Position numbers and translations under genes: made by a program
Assembly (NCBI GenBank): GCA_964412845.1
Contig: CAYPQM010000052.1
Location: 1-38,652, forward strand
DNA: 38,652 nucleotides
Direction: 5' to 3'
From: JAWWPY01 sp964412845
Lineage (GTDB): Bacteria; Actinomycetota; Actinomycetes; Streptosporangiales; Streptosporangiaceae
Part shown: positions 25,662 to 33,463 of the stretch, one piece after another
Layout of the letters: each line of letters opens with the position of its first letter
Numbering within the stretch: the first letter of the stretch is position 1
The notes under the pieces: generated by a model
Database searches by the model: none
Told to the model about the DNA's origin: nothing
What the model saw: only the letters and a program-made list of their open reading frames with translations

Positions 25662-26843
25662 TCAACCACCAGCGATGACGCGGGCCGTGTCGCGGGCGAT
25701 CAGGAGTTCCTCATCCGTCGGCACGACGAGCGCCAGGGCCGGGCCAGCGAGGCTGATGCGCCCCCCCGTGTGCCGGCCGTGCTCGGCATTGGCAGCGATG
25801 TCCTCGGCCAGGCCGAGGAAGCCCAGCCGGCTGAGCACCAGGCCTCGGACGGCGGCGCTGTTTTCCCCGATGCCGCCGGTGAAGACCAGTGCGTCGAGCC
25901 GCTGCAGCCCGACCACCAGCCCTGCGATGGCCTTGGCCAGGCGGTGCACGAAAACTTCAAGGGCGAGCCGGGCCCGCTCGTTACCGTCAGCCGCCGCGGC
26001 GACGATGGTGCGCATGTCGTTGCCCACCCCGGACAACCCCTGGAGCCCGCTGTCGACGTTCAGTGCCCGGGTGAGCTCGCCGACGTTCATGCCAGTCCGG
26101 TCCGCGAGGTAGCCGAGCAGACCCGGATCGACGTCGCCGGAGCGGGTCCCCATGACCAGCCCTTCAAGCGGGGTGAGCCCCATGGTGGTGTCCACCGACA
26201 CGCCGTCGCGCACCGCCGCCGCGCTGCACCCGTTACCGAGATGAGCGGTGACCAGCCGGAGCTCATGGGGTGGACGGCCGAGCATGGCGGCGGCCTGTCC
26301 GCTGACGAAGCGGTGGCTGATGCCGTGGAATCCGTACCGGCGCACCCCGTGCTGCCGGTACCACTCCTCGGGTACCGCGTAACGGAAGGCGTGCGGCGGC
26401 ATCGTCTGGTGGAACGCGGTATCGAACACCGCGACTTGTGGCAATTCGGGCAGGACGGCGCGGACAGCTTCGATGCCGGCCAGATTCGCCGGGTTGTGCA
26501 GCGGCGCCAGGTGGATGAAGGAGCGCAGCGCGGCGATGACGGCGTCGTCCACCCGGACCGAAGAGGCGAACCGCTCGCCGCCGTGCACCACCCGGTGACC
26601 CGCGCCGAGCAGGTCAGTTTCGTACCCGGCCCGGACCAGGTGATCCAGCACCCGGGCCATGACAGCCCGGTGAGTGCCTTCGGGAAGCCGCTCTTCGGTG
26701 GCTGGGGCCGGAAACCACTGGGCCCGCAGCAACGCGTCCGGCGTGCCGAGCCGTTCGCACATCCCCCCCATGAGGCGCTCGCCACTCCCCGGGCGGAACA
26801 ATGCGAACTTGAGCGACGAGCTACCCGAGTTGAACACCAGCAC
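25662..26843 (-). CDS. ackA: Acetate kinase
   Basis: A 393-residue acetate kinase of the ASKHA fold. The N-terminal phosphate loop is VFNSGSSSLKF. The substrate region has GHRVVHGGE, the active-site area DTAFHQTMPPHA, then RRYGFHGISHRFVSG, and AHLGNGCSAAAV with the following TTMGLTPLEGLVMGTRSGD. The adenosine site is VFTGGIGENS. It converts acetate and ATP to acetyl phosphate, feeding Pta. The start is uncertain: GTG at 26843 or TTG at 26846, neither with a clear ribosome site. The 235 bases upstream contain no gene that I can support and must hold the promoter of the ackA-pta unit. Confidence 0.94.
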   Translation of the reverse strand: MLVFNSGSSSLKFALFRPGSGERLMGGMCERLGTPDALLRAQWFPAPATEERLPEGTHRAVMARVLDHLVRAGYETDLLGAGHRVVHGGERFASSVRVDDAVIAALRSFIHLAPLHNPANLAGIEAVRAVLPELPQVAVFDTAFHQTMPPHAFRYAVPEEWYRQHGVRRYGFHGISHRFVSGQAAAMLGRPPHELRLVTAHLGNGCSAAAVRDGVSVDTTMGLTPLEGLVMGTRSGDVDPGLLGYLADRTGMNVGELTRALNVDSGLQGLSGVGNDMRTIVAAAADGNERARLALEVFVHRLAKAIAGLVVGLQRLDALVFTGGIGENSAAVRGLVLSRLGFLGLAEDIAANAEHGRHTGGRISLAGPALALVVPTDEELLIARDTARVIAGG

Positions 26844-27081
26844 CAAACGGCCGGCCGCGGGCTGATCGGCGGCGAACGCTACAGCCGGAGCGGGCTTGCC
26901 GCCGCTCCGTGCGAGCGCCTCGTGTCTAGTGACGGGCTATCCGGCCTCTTCGGGGCCGATATGCGGTACGGCAACTACGATTCTCATTGCTTGCGACCTC
27001 GGCTCCCCGGTGAACCGGACATTTTGCGGCAGGACATCGACCTCAGCCCGATGATCAGCTTATTGGCTGTGTCCTGCGAGC

Positions 27082-27948
27082 TCAATGCCGCACGGCTTCC
27101 TTATCAAACGGCGCAGGCGTGGCCGGCTGAGTGCTGACCAGCAGGAACGAGGTCACCGCGGCCGCGAAACCGGCTGGGTCCTGCCAGAAGAGCAGATGGC
27201 CGAGCTCAGGGAAGATCACGAGCTTCGCATCCGGGATGCGGTTCGCGAGCAACTCGGCGTTGCGGGGATCCACCACTGTGTCCGCCGCCCCGTGCAGGAC
27301 CAGCGTGCGGGCCTGGATGCGCCTCTCCCGCAGACGGCCGGCGTAGCGCGCCCCGGCGGATGCCTGAGCCGACTGCGCCCTGCGGTCCGCCGGCCGGGAG
27401 CGCTGGTGGTCGACGAGGCGGTCGACGATTTCCGGCTGGCCCTGGAGAGTGCGCGCGGACAGGGCGTTCTCCGAGTGACGGCGCAGCGCCACCTCGGGAG
27501 TCAAGCTGCCGGTCGCCGCGAGGAGCCGCATGGAGGCCGCGGGCATGGGGTAGGCGAGGGGCCAGCCAGGCGTCGTGGAGACGAGAACGAGACCGTCGAC
27601 CCGCTCGGGGTGGTCAACCGCCAGTTGCTGCGCCACCATGCCGCCCAGGCTCACGCCCATGATGTGCGCCCTGCGGATACCTGCGCCGTCGAGCACGGCG
27701 ACAACGTCCGCGGCCATATCAGCGACGCGAAACGAACCGGCCGCCGGGTCGCTGTGCCCGCTGCCCCGGTTGTCCACCAGCACAAGCCGGAAATGCCGCC
27801 GCAATCTCCGCAGCACCGGCTGCCACCCGGACCGGTCGAAGCCCATCCCCTGGATCAGGACCAGCCACGGCCGCCACCAGCACAGCCGCCCACGCAGCTC
27901 GTAGGCAATCCGCAGCTCACCGCTGCGGGCATACCGTGTCCTGTACAC
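27082..27948 (-). CDS. Alpha/beta hydrolase
   Basis: A 288-residue alpha/beta-hydrolase-fold protein. The oxyanion region is LIQGMGFDRSGW, the strand-4 motif is LVLVDNRGSGHSD, the nucleophile elbow is GVSLGG, the acid is in LHGAADTVVDPRN and the histidine in FPELGHLLFW. The triad is therefore intact. The family covers esterases, lactonases and C-C hydrolases; a substrate cannot be named. The start GTG at 27948 has AGGAGG four bases ahead. It stands alone, 134 bases from the position where an ackA promoter would be, with a hairpin 16 bases upstream of its start. Confidence 0.88.
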   Translation of the reverse strand: MYRTRYARSGELRIAYELRGRLCWWRPWLVLIQGMGFDRSGWQPVLRRLRRHFRLVLVDNRGSGHSDPAAGSFRVADMAADVVAVLDGAGIRRAHIMGVSLGGMVAQQLAVDHPERVDGLVLVSTTPGWPLAYPMPAASMRLLAATGSLTPEVALRRHSENALSARTLQGQPEIVDRLVDHQRSRPADRRAQSAQASAGARYAGRLRERRIQARTLVLHGAADTVVDPRNAELLANRIPDAKLVIFPELGHLLFWQDPAGFAAAVTSFLLVSTQPATPAPFDKEAVRH

Positions 27949-27963
27949 GCCGCCTCCTAAGGC

Positions 27964-27990
27964 GCGGGCCAGCCCTCTTGGCTGGCCCGC
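27964..27990. terminator. Perfect 11-bp hairpin upstream of the hydrolase gene
   Basis: gcgggccagcc (27964-27974) pairs exactly with ggctggcccgc (27980-27990) around the loop ctctt. It lies between the RHS remnant and the hydrolase start. It could end transcription from the remnant on the minus strand, or be part of the hydrolase leader; there is no T-run. Confidence 0.6.
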
Positions 27991-28108
27991 CGGTCCGGCA
28001 AGACCTTCGCCTGGTCAGGAGCAGGTTCGTCACGGCTCCCCATCGGTCAGCGCTCTGGGAGAGGGAGAAGTCCGCACCGATTTTGCTAAGTATATCAAGC
28101 GCTGGCGC

Positions 28109-28300
28109 TTTGCCGCGGGCCGTGTAGGCGTAGTTGTTGGTGCCGCCGGAGGCCAGCTGGTCACCCGCGTCGTAGGTGTACGCGTTCGCCCCGGCCTGAG
28201 TGCGGTTGCCGGACGCGTCATAGGAATAGTTCGTGGTCGCGGTGCCGTTGTTCCAGGACTTGAGCCGGTTGGCGTCGTCGTAGCCGAAGGCGCGCACGTC
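28109..28300 (-). pseudogene. RHS/YD-repeat protein fragment
   Basis: About 64 codons on the minus strand read as YD repeats of an RHS-type protein: FGYDDANRLKSW, NYSYDASGNRTQAG, AYTYDAGDQLASG, NYAYTARGK. The match begins and ends abruptly; upstream and downstream codons show no RHS character and no toxin or core domain is present. A full RHS or WapA-type protein has over 1000 residues, so this is a remnant left by deletion or recombination. Whether the short frame (28345 down to 27917) is translated is doubtful. Confidence 0.75.
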
Positions 28301-28459
28301 CTGCCCGGAGCAGACGTATCGAGGACGCCACAGCGGTAACGGCAACCATTCAGTGAAACGGCAGCTGGGGACGGGGAGGCCCGCTCAGTATTGGCGGTCC
28401 GCGTCAGGGATAATGGCTCGACCTGGCCTCGGGAGCTGGTGCCAGGACACGAATCTCCG

Positions 28460-28846
28460 CTACCGCGCTGTCTGGCTGTCCCCCGCTGTGGCTACCCTGA
28501 GCGCCCACCAGACCAGGGGGACCTGCAGCGGGAGCCGGGCGTACGCGAGGGCCCGCTGCGCGGCGGGCCGGCGGCGCCAGTCGGCGGCCATCTGAACGTT
28601 CGCCGGGAAGACCGCCGTGAAAAGCGCCGCCGCCGCCAGGCCGCCGCGGCGCCGCGTCCGCGGATGGGTGACCGCCGCCGCGACAGCGAGTTCCGCGGCA
28701 CCGCTCAGATAGGTCCACATCCGGGGTGACCCGGGCACCCGCCGGGGCACGATGGCGTCATATGGCTCCGGCCGGGCGAAATGAGTGACCCCGGCCGTGG
28801 CCAGCAGCGCGGCGAGGGCCAGCGCGCTTCGGTGGCTGGCAGCCAT
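28460..28846 (-). CDS. DoxX-like small membrane protein
   Basis: A 128-residue membrane protein of the DoxX-like group with about four hydrophobic segments. The stretch VTHFARPEPYDAIVPRRVPG followed by WTYLSGAAELAVA is characteristic of the actinobacterial branch. LFTAVFPANVQMAADW and PLQVPLVWWALRVA follow. The role is not well defined; related proteins are linked to redox and thiol homeostasis at the membrane. It is divergent from the cyclodeaminase gene, with 117 bases between the starts. The ATG at 28846 fits the family's length. Confidence 0.85.
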   Translation of the reverse strand: MAASHRSALALAALLATAGVTHFARPEPYDAIVPRRVPGSPRMWTYLSGAAELAVAAAVTHPRTRRRGGLAAAALFTAVFPANVQMAADWRRRPAAQRALAYARLPLQVPLVWWALRVATAGDSQTAR

Positions 28847-28963
28847 GGCACTCTCCTCGATCTCGCTCGGTTACGGCCCATCATGCCGGGGTCAGGGCTC
28901 TGGGCCCGGCCGTGGGAGGATCTTGGCGGGTGCTATGTCCCTTACATCTGCTCCGGAGGACGC

Positions 28964-29590
28964 GTGCTCATCCGTGACGAGAAGCTCGGCGACTTCCTGG
29001 ATCGGCTCGCCGACCGGGTGCCGGCCCCGGGCGGGGGTGCCGTCGCGGCCCTGCTGGCCGCGCAAGGCGCCGCCCTGCTGGCCATGGTGGCCAGGTATAC
29101 CACCGGCGAGAGGTATGCCCAGCATGCCGGGATGATCGGCCGGATCATCACCGAGGCGGACGAACTGCGCAGCATCGCGGTCCGGCTCGCCGAGGCCGAC
29201 GCGGACGCCTTCACCGCGGTAAGCGACGCCTACCTGCTCCCCCGGTCGACCGAGGAGGAGAAGGCCGCCCGGTCCCGGGTCATCGGCCAGGCACTGGTCA
29301 ACGCGGCGTGGCCGCCGGCCCAGGTCATCAGCGTGGCGGGCATGGTGGTGGATCTGGCCGGGGCGCTGGTGGCGATCGGCAACCGCAACGTCATCAGCGA
29401 TGTGGCCGCCGCCGCGGAGGCGGCCCGCGCCGCGGCCGCCACGGCCCGGGTCAATGTCGAGATCAACCTGGCCGGCATTGAGGATGAGCGAGCCAGCCTG
29501 GAGATGATCGCCGAAGCGGACAAGGCCGACGACATCATCGCCCGCGCCGGGCAGGTCACGGCCGCCGTCCGCGAGCAGATCCGCTCCTAA
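28964..29590 (+). CDS. Cyclodeaminase/cyclohydrolase family protein (FTCD_C domain)
   Basis: A 208-residue all-helical protein of the formiminotetrahydrofolate cyclodeaminase family. The signature PAPGGGAVAALLAAQGAALLAMV (split here across residues 20-42) is the folate-site element. EADADAFTAVSDAYLLP and GNRNVISDVAAAAEAARAA follow, as expected. Stand-alone members act as methenyltetrahydrofolate cyclohydrolases or formimino-folate cyclodeaminases. I chose the GTG at 28964 because GGAGG lies 4 bases ahead and homology starts there; the frame is open 61 codons further upstream without support. No histidine-degradation or other folate gene is nearby, so its pathway is open. Confidence 0.85.
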   Translation: MLIRDEKLGDFLDRLADRVPAPGGGAVAALLAAQGAALLAMVARYTTGERYAQHAGMIGRIITEADELRSIAVRLAEADADAFTAVSDAYLLPRSTEEEKAARSRVIGQALVNAAWPPAQVISVAGMVVDLAGALVAIGNRNVISDVAAAAEAARAAAATARVNVEINLAGIEDERASLEMIAEADKADDIIARAGQVTAAVREQIRS

Positions 29591-29695
29591 CCGCCCTGAT
29601 CAGGGGCGGTTACCAGGGTCTACGACAATGGCCATCCTCGCTGCCCGGCGAGCGTCCGGTGCCCGGGCCGTTTGCCAGCGCGAGCGTCCCCGGGG

Positions 29696-30298
29696 TCAAG
29701 GGCCGGCCACGCTCTCGCCGGTGTGCAGGTCCGCGAGTTTCCGGGCCGTCTCGGCGACCTGCCTGCGCAGCTCCGCCGGGTGCAGCACCTCGACCTCAGC
29801 GCCCAGGGCGAGCATGTCGAGCACCGCCGAGGGCACCGAGTCGATCCGCACCCAGGCCTCGGCCCAGTCCTCGCGCCCCGCGGCCGGCGGAACGTTCCGG
29901 CGGATCCGGACCCCCGCGGGCCGGCCGAGCCGCGCCGCCAGGCGGCGGCCGCGGGGGGACAGCCGGACCCGGGCCCGCAGCACCCCGTCGTCGGCGCCCG
30001 GGCGGCCAGCCCGCGCGGGGTCCCCGGCGGCCGGGGCACCCGGGCGGTCGCGCCGGTACCCGGGGGCGGGCAGGTCGCTGCTGAACCCGTCGAGCAGCGC
30101 AAAGCCGCCCTGGCACCCCCGGACGGCGTAGACCGGGATGCCGGCCCCGCTGAGGGCCTCGATGTCGCGCAGGATCGTGCGCTGCGACACCTCAAGTTCC
30201 CCGGCGAGGTCCCGGGCGGTCATCCGGCCCCGGGCCTGCAGCAGCCCCAGCAGGCCGACCAGGCGGCTGGCGCGCACCTGCTCAACGATAGCCCGCAT
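29696..30298 (-). CDS. Short HTH/WCX-type transcriptional regulator (YafY-like)
   Basis: A 200-residue regulator. The N-terminal HTH_11 domain (about residues 8-62) has RMTARDLAGELEVSQRTILRDIEALSGAGIPV's core, followed by GGFALLDGF. The C-terminal part (about 110-195), with REDWAEAWVRIDSVPSAVLDMLALGAEVEVL, resembles the WCX domain that ends WYL regulators. The WYL domain proper, normally about 80 residues in the middle, is absent; a Pro/Arg/Gly-rich stretch takes its place. Short forms of this kind exist, so this may be natural rather than a deletion. Two ATGACA direct repeats lie just upstream of its start and could be its operator. Confidence 0.8.
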   Translation of the reverse strand: MRAIVEQVRASRLVGLLGLLQARGRMTARDLAGELEVSQRTILRDIEALSGAGIPVYAVRGCQGGFALLDGFSSDLPAPGYRRDRPGAPAAGDPARAGRPGADDGVLRARVRLSPRGRRLAARLGRPAGVRIRRNVPPAAGREDWAEAWVRIDSVPSAVLDMLALGAEVEVLHPAELRRQVAETARKLADLHTGESVAGP

Positions 30299-30350
30299 TC
30301 ACGACAGAAGATGTCATGTATCGGCTGTCATACTCGCCATGAGCTGCCCG

Positions 30351-30416
30351 AAGGGGCTAGACGACGGGGCTGGGCCAAGGGGCTGCACGACAGGGCTGGG
30401 CCAACGGGGCTGAGCC
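30351..30416. repeat. 26-bp imperfect tandem repeat upstream of the 30441 gene
   Basis: Two 26-base units (30351-30376 and 30377-30402) differ at only a few positions, and a shorter third (30403-30416) repeats the ggggctg core. Each unit holds two aggggctg-like elements. The array occupies the promoter side of the small gene at 30441. Confidence 0.8.
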
Positions 30417-30440
30417 ACGTGCTGTGAAGGGAGCGGGGCA

Positions 30441-30857
30441 ATGGGGACCACTGTCGCTGGATCAGGCACCGCCGACGATCCATGGATCTTGAGCACGCCG
30501 CCAGGCAAGTCAGAATTCGAAGGGTGGCGCGACGAGCAATCCGATCCGCCGGCCCTCGTCATCCAGGTTGGCACCACCCAACTGCGCTACCAGCTGCGCT
30601 GCATCGAGGACCTGCACACCATGCTGGCCAAGCACGGGGACTGGATGCCGCTCGGCAACGCCGATGAGCAGAAGGAGGCCAAGGAAGGCACGGTCGAGGC
30701 CTGGGGGCGGTCAGCCGGCAACCCGGTCGGTGGCTGGTACGGCCTGAAGAAGGGACTGCGCGGCCGGTTCGGCAACTACGTCCCGCCCGTGCTGGAGGCG
30801 CTGGGCCTGGCCGAAGTCGAGCACGGCCCGCGTAACAACAGGATGCGCGCCCGGTAG
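30441..30857 (+). CDS. Uncharacterised conserved-type protein (DUF6855-like)
   Basis: A 138-residue soluble protein without signal peptide or membrane segment. It resembles an uncharacterised actinobacterial family that I associate with DUF6855: GTADDPWILSTPPGKSEF near the start, QVGTTQLRYQLRCIEDLH, GDWMPLGNADEQK, and GRSAGNPVGGWYGLKKG with FGNYVPPVLEALGLAEV at the end. No catalytic motif is obvious; the Trp/Gly-rich WGRSAGNPVGGWYG could form a binding surface. The ATG follows GAAGGGAG at 7 bases. It lies 108 bases before the penicillin-binding protein gene, with no sign of coupling. The family name is from memory. Confidence 0.7.
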   Translation: MGTTVAGSGTADDPWILSTPPGKSEFEGWRDEQSDPPALVIQVGTTQLRYQLRCIEDLHTMLAKHGDWMPLGNADEQKEAKEGTVEAWGRSAGNPVGGWYGLKKGLRGRFGNYVPPVLEALGLAEVEHGPRNNRMRAR

Positions 30858-30965
30858 CGGCACGGGTGAGGTCCCAGGTCAGCCGCTGTCCCCGCCGAGC
30901 CCGGTGATCAAGAGGTGCCGCGGGCTATCGTTAGGCCGGAATAAGCCGATTGGGAAGGCTGATCC

Positions 30966-32639
30966 GTGCGCGAAAGCGGTAGACCCAGGAGGCGGCGGCG
31001 GTCCACCGTGGCCATAGTGGCCGTAGTGGTGCTGGCCGTCGCGCTGGCCGGCGCGGGTGGCAGTTACCTGCTGCTGCACACGAAGGGCAGCCCGCAGCAG
31101 ACCGCGGCCAGCTACCTGCGGGACTGGCAGCGGGGCGACTATCCCGCGATGAACGCGGTCAGCGTCAACGTGCCGCGCTCCGGGCTGGCCGCGCCGCTCC
31201 GCCGGATGGCCACCGACCTGGGCATGCGCCGCATCCATCTCGTGCCGGGCCGGGTGACGGCGCACGGCGGGTCGGCGCAGGCCCGGTTCACCGCTACCGC
31301 CGACCTGGCCAGCGGCCAGGCCTGGACCTACCGGGGGCAGCTGACCCTGGTCCGGCGGGACCGGCGCTGGCAGGTGAACTGGCGCCCGGCCGCCATCTAT
31401 CCCGGGCTCCGGGCGGGCGAGCGGTTCGCACTGCACGCGGCATGGCCGGCCCGGGGAGCGGTGCTCGCGGCCGACGGCAGCGTGCTGAGCTCAGCCCAGA
31501 TGGTCGCGCAGTCCGGATCCATCTCGCTGCTGACCGGCAACGTGGTAGCGGCTACGGCTAAGCAGGCCAAGGCGCTCGGTGCGCCGTACCAGGCCGGGGA
31601 CCTGATCGGCCAGGGCGGGATTGAGCAGGCCTACCAGGACCAGCTGGCGGGGCGGCCGTCGCTGGCCATCAGGATCGAAGGCCCCGGCACGCACGTCGAC
31701 ATGACGGCCGCCCGGTTCGCCGCCTCGCCCGGCAAACCGGTCCGCACCAGCCTCGACATGGCCGACCAGCTGGCCGCGTCGCACGCCGTCAGCACCGCGG
31801 CGACCACGAAACCCGTGGACATGGTGGTCATCCAGCCGTCCACCGGCAAGGTGCTCGCCGTCGTCGAGCGGCCCGGCGGATTCGACCGGGCGCTGCAGGG
31901 AGAGTTCCCGCCTGGCTCCACCTTCAAGGTGGTGACCGCCTCGGCCCTCGCGAAAGCCGGGATGCGCCCGTCCAGCACGGTGCAGTGCCCGCCCATGGTG
32001 ACGCTGGGCGGCCGGACGTTCCATAACGATGACAACGAGCAACTCGGCACGACCAATCTGCAGACCGCCTTCGCGGTGTCCTGCAACTCCACCTTCGCCA
32101 TGCTGGCCACGCAGCGGCTCGGCGGCGCTCAGCTCGCGTCGATGGCGGCCGCGCTGGGCTTCAACACCCAGCCCGCCCTGGGCATCCCCGCCTCGCTGGG
32201 GAAATTCACCACCCCCAGCGCGACGGTCGATCTGGCGGCGGACGCCTTCGGCCAGGGCACCGACCTGGTCAATCCGCTGAGCCAGGCCAGTGTGGCCGCC
32301 GCCATTGAGAACGGCAGCTGGCGCTCGCCGCAGCTGGTCATCGACCCGGCGCCGCGGCAGGTTACCCAGCCGCGGCCGCTCAGCTCCGCGATCCTGGACA
32401 CGGTTCGCCCGATGATGCGGGCGGTGGTGACCAGCGGCACCGCGGCCGGCGTCGGTTTCCCGTCCGGGGTCTACGGCAAGACCGGGACGGCCGAGTACGG
32501 ATCGGGCGCCAACCCGCCCTCGCATGCCTGGTTCATCGGCTACCGGGGAGACCTCGCCTTCGCGGTGCTGGTCGAGGGCGGCGGCGCCGGGGCCAGCGCC
32601 GCGGGGCCGATCGCCAACACCTTCCTGCGCCAGATGTGA
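30966..32639 (+). CDS. Class B penicillin-binding protein with NTF2-like N-terminal domain
   Basis: A 557-residue transpeptidase. A basic N-terminus and one membrane anchor (about residues 13-38) are followed by an NTF2-like MecA_N domain (about 42-145), a dimerisation domain (about 150-265) and the transpeptidase domain (about 290-555). The three catalytic motifs are intact: S318-x-x-K321 in PPGSTFK, S372-C-N374 in AVSCNSTF, and K505-T-G in YGKTGTAE. It cross-links peptidoglycan outside the membrane. The MecA_N-type layout is shared with beta-lactam-tolerant PBPs such as PBP2a, but also with housekeeping actinobacterial PBPs. The GTG at 30966 has GGGAAGG upstream. A tandem repeat and scaffold gap begin 40 bases after the stop. 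Confidence 0.93.
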   Translation: MRESGRPRRRRRSTVAIVAVVVLAVALAGAGGSYLLLHTKGSPQQTAASYLRDWQRGDYPAMNAVSVNVPRSGLAAPLRRMATDLGMRRIHLVPGRVTAHGGSAQARFTATADLASGQAWTYRGQLTLVRRDRRWQVNWRPAAIYPGLRAGERFALHAAWPARGAVLAADGSVLSSAQMVAQSGSISLLTGNVVAATAKQAKALGAPYQAGDLIGQGGIEQAYQDQLAGRPSLAIRIEGPGTHVDMTAARFAASPGKPVRTSLDMADQLAASHAVSTAATTKPVDMVVIQPSTGKVLAVVERPGGFDRALQGEFPPGSTFKVVTASALAKAGMRPSSTVQCPPMVTLGGRTFHNDDNEQLGTTNLQTAFAVSCNSTFAMLATQRLGGAQLASMAAALGFNTQPALGIPASLGKFTTPSATVDLAADAFGQGTDLVNPLSQASVAAAIENGSWRSPQLVIDPAPRQVTQPRPLSSAILDTVRPMMRAVVTSGTAAGVGFPSGVYGKTGTAEYGSGANPPSHAWFIGYRGDLAFAVLVEGGGAGASAAGPIANTFLRQM

Positions 32640-32678
32640 CGGCGCGAACTGGGCGGCCGGGTTCCCCGGGTGGCCTCC

Positions 32679-32866
32679 CCCGACCAGCCTCCGCGGACTA
32701 CCCGACCAGCCTCCGCGGACTANNNNNNNNNNNNNNNNNNNNNNNNNNNNNNNNNNNNNNNNNNNNNNNNNNNNNNNNNNNNNNNNNNNNNNNNNNNNNN
32801 NNNNNNNNNNNNNNNNNNNNNNCCCGACCAGCCTCCGCGGACTACCCGACCAGCCTCCGCGGACTA
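32679..32866. repeat. 22-bp minisatellite interrupted by the scaffold gap
   Basis: Exact 22-base units lie at 32679-32700 and 32701-32722 left of the gap and at 32823-32844 and 32845-32866 right of it; each contains gaccagcctccgcggacta. All four are identical, so the gap is almost certainly filled with more of the same. There is no spacer between units, which rules out a CRISPR layout. The array is just after the penicillin-binding protein stop. Confidence 0.93.
32723..32822. other. Scaffold gap (100 N)
   Basis: Exactly 100 N stand between identical tandem-repeat units. The round number is the usual placeholder for a gap of unknown size, so the real distance, and anything inside it, is not known. 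Confidence 0.98.
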
Positions 32867-32925
32867 GCTGTACTGCCCATGGACGTTGGTGACGGCGACA
32901 CGGACTGGATGATCTTGAATTAGGG

Positions 32926-32981
32926 AGGACCTCCGGGTTCGGTGTGGAGCACCACATCTACGCCGAGCCGCAGGAGGTCCT
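32926..32981. repeat. 56-base multi-arm inverted-repeat structure
   Basis: The outer arms aggacctcc (32926-32934) and ggaggtcct (32973-32981) are exact complements. Inside them ggttcgg pairs with ccgagcc (one G:T), and at the centre tgtgg pairs with ccaca around agca. The bulges are short and uneven, so the whole can fold into one long imperfect hairpin. It lies in the 159 bases between the minisatellite and the stress-protein stop, where I see no gene. It could be a terminator for the minus-strand gene or a remnant of a mobile-element end. Confidence 0.55.
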
Positions 32982-33025
32982 TGTGCCGCACCGTAGTGCT
33001 CCGCGTCAGGGCGTCCCCTCCCGGG

Positions 33026-33463
33026 TCACGGGACAACAGTGACCGGCCAGCGGCTGGCCCGCACGAGGTGCACCGCGAGCGACCCGACGAACCGGTGACC
33101 GGCCTTGGTGGAGGCGCCGACAATCACCGCGTCCGCTTGAATCTCGTCGGCCAGCCGGACGATTTCGCTGAACGGATTGCCCTCACGCTCGACGAATTCG
33201 GCACTGACCCCGATCCTGACACCCTGCGTCTCGACCGCCTGCCGCAGTTCCCGGGCCACGTCGTCGTGCACTTCCTGCATCGAGATAGCGGCAGCCGGGC
33301 CGATCCCGGCCAGCGCCGCGCCGGTGCGCACGTACAGGCAGACCAGCCGGGCGTTCTGCCGCCGGGCCATCCCCACGGCATACGCGCCCGCCCGCATCGA
33401 AGTGTCTGAGCCGTCTATCGCTACCAGCACCACGGCCGGGCCGTCCGAAGGCTGATCACTCAC
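33026..33463 (-). CDS. Universal stress protein (UspA family)
   Basis: A 145-residue single-domain universal stress protein. The first strand is VVLVAIDGSDTSMRAGAYAV, with the aspartate that contacts ATP. The nucleotide loop near the C-terminus, GASTKAGHRFVGSLAVHLV followed by WPVTVVP, fits the G-x2-G-x9-G(S/T) pattern approximately, so nucleotide binding is likely. I chose the GTG at 33463; another GTG precedes it directly. Both overlap the end of the methyltransferase gene by 8 to 11 bases, so the pair is co-translated. Such proteins often respond to hypoxia or dormancy in actinobacteria. Confidence 0.9.
   Translation of the reverse strand: MSDQPSDGPAVVLVAIDGSDTSMRAGAYAVGMARRQNARLVCLYVRTGAALAGIGPAAAISMQEVHDDVARELRQAVETQGVRIGVSAEFVEREGNPFSEIVRLADEIQADAVIVGASTKAGHRFVGSLAVHLVRASRWPVTVVP

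Noticed and set aside
26844..27081. Small gene between ackA and the hydrolase gene
   Set aside because: Short frames exist on both strands, but none has a ribosome site with plausible protein features; it is best read as a promoter region.
25518..27137. 539-codon open frame on the plus strand
   Set aside because: It is antisense to ackA and the start of pta; no recognisable protein features.
32679..32866. CRISPR array
   Set aside because: The units are directly adjacent without spacers and no cas genes are nearby; it is a tandem repeat.
31491..32957. Minus-strand frame reading through the N run
   Set aside because: It depends on unknown bases, lies antisense to the PBP gene and has no motif.
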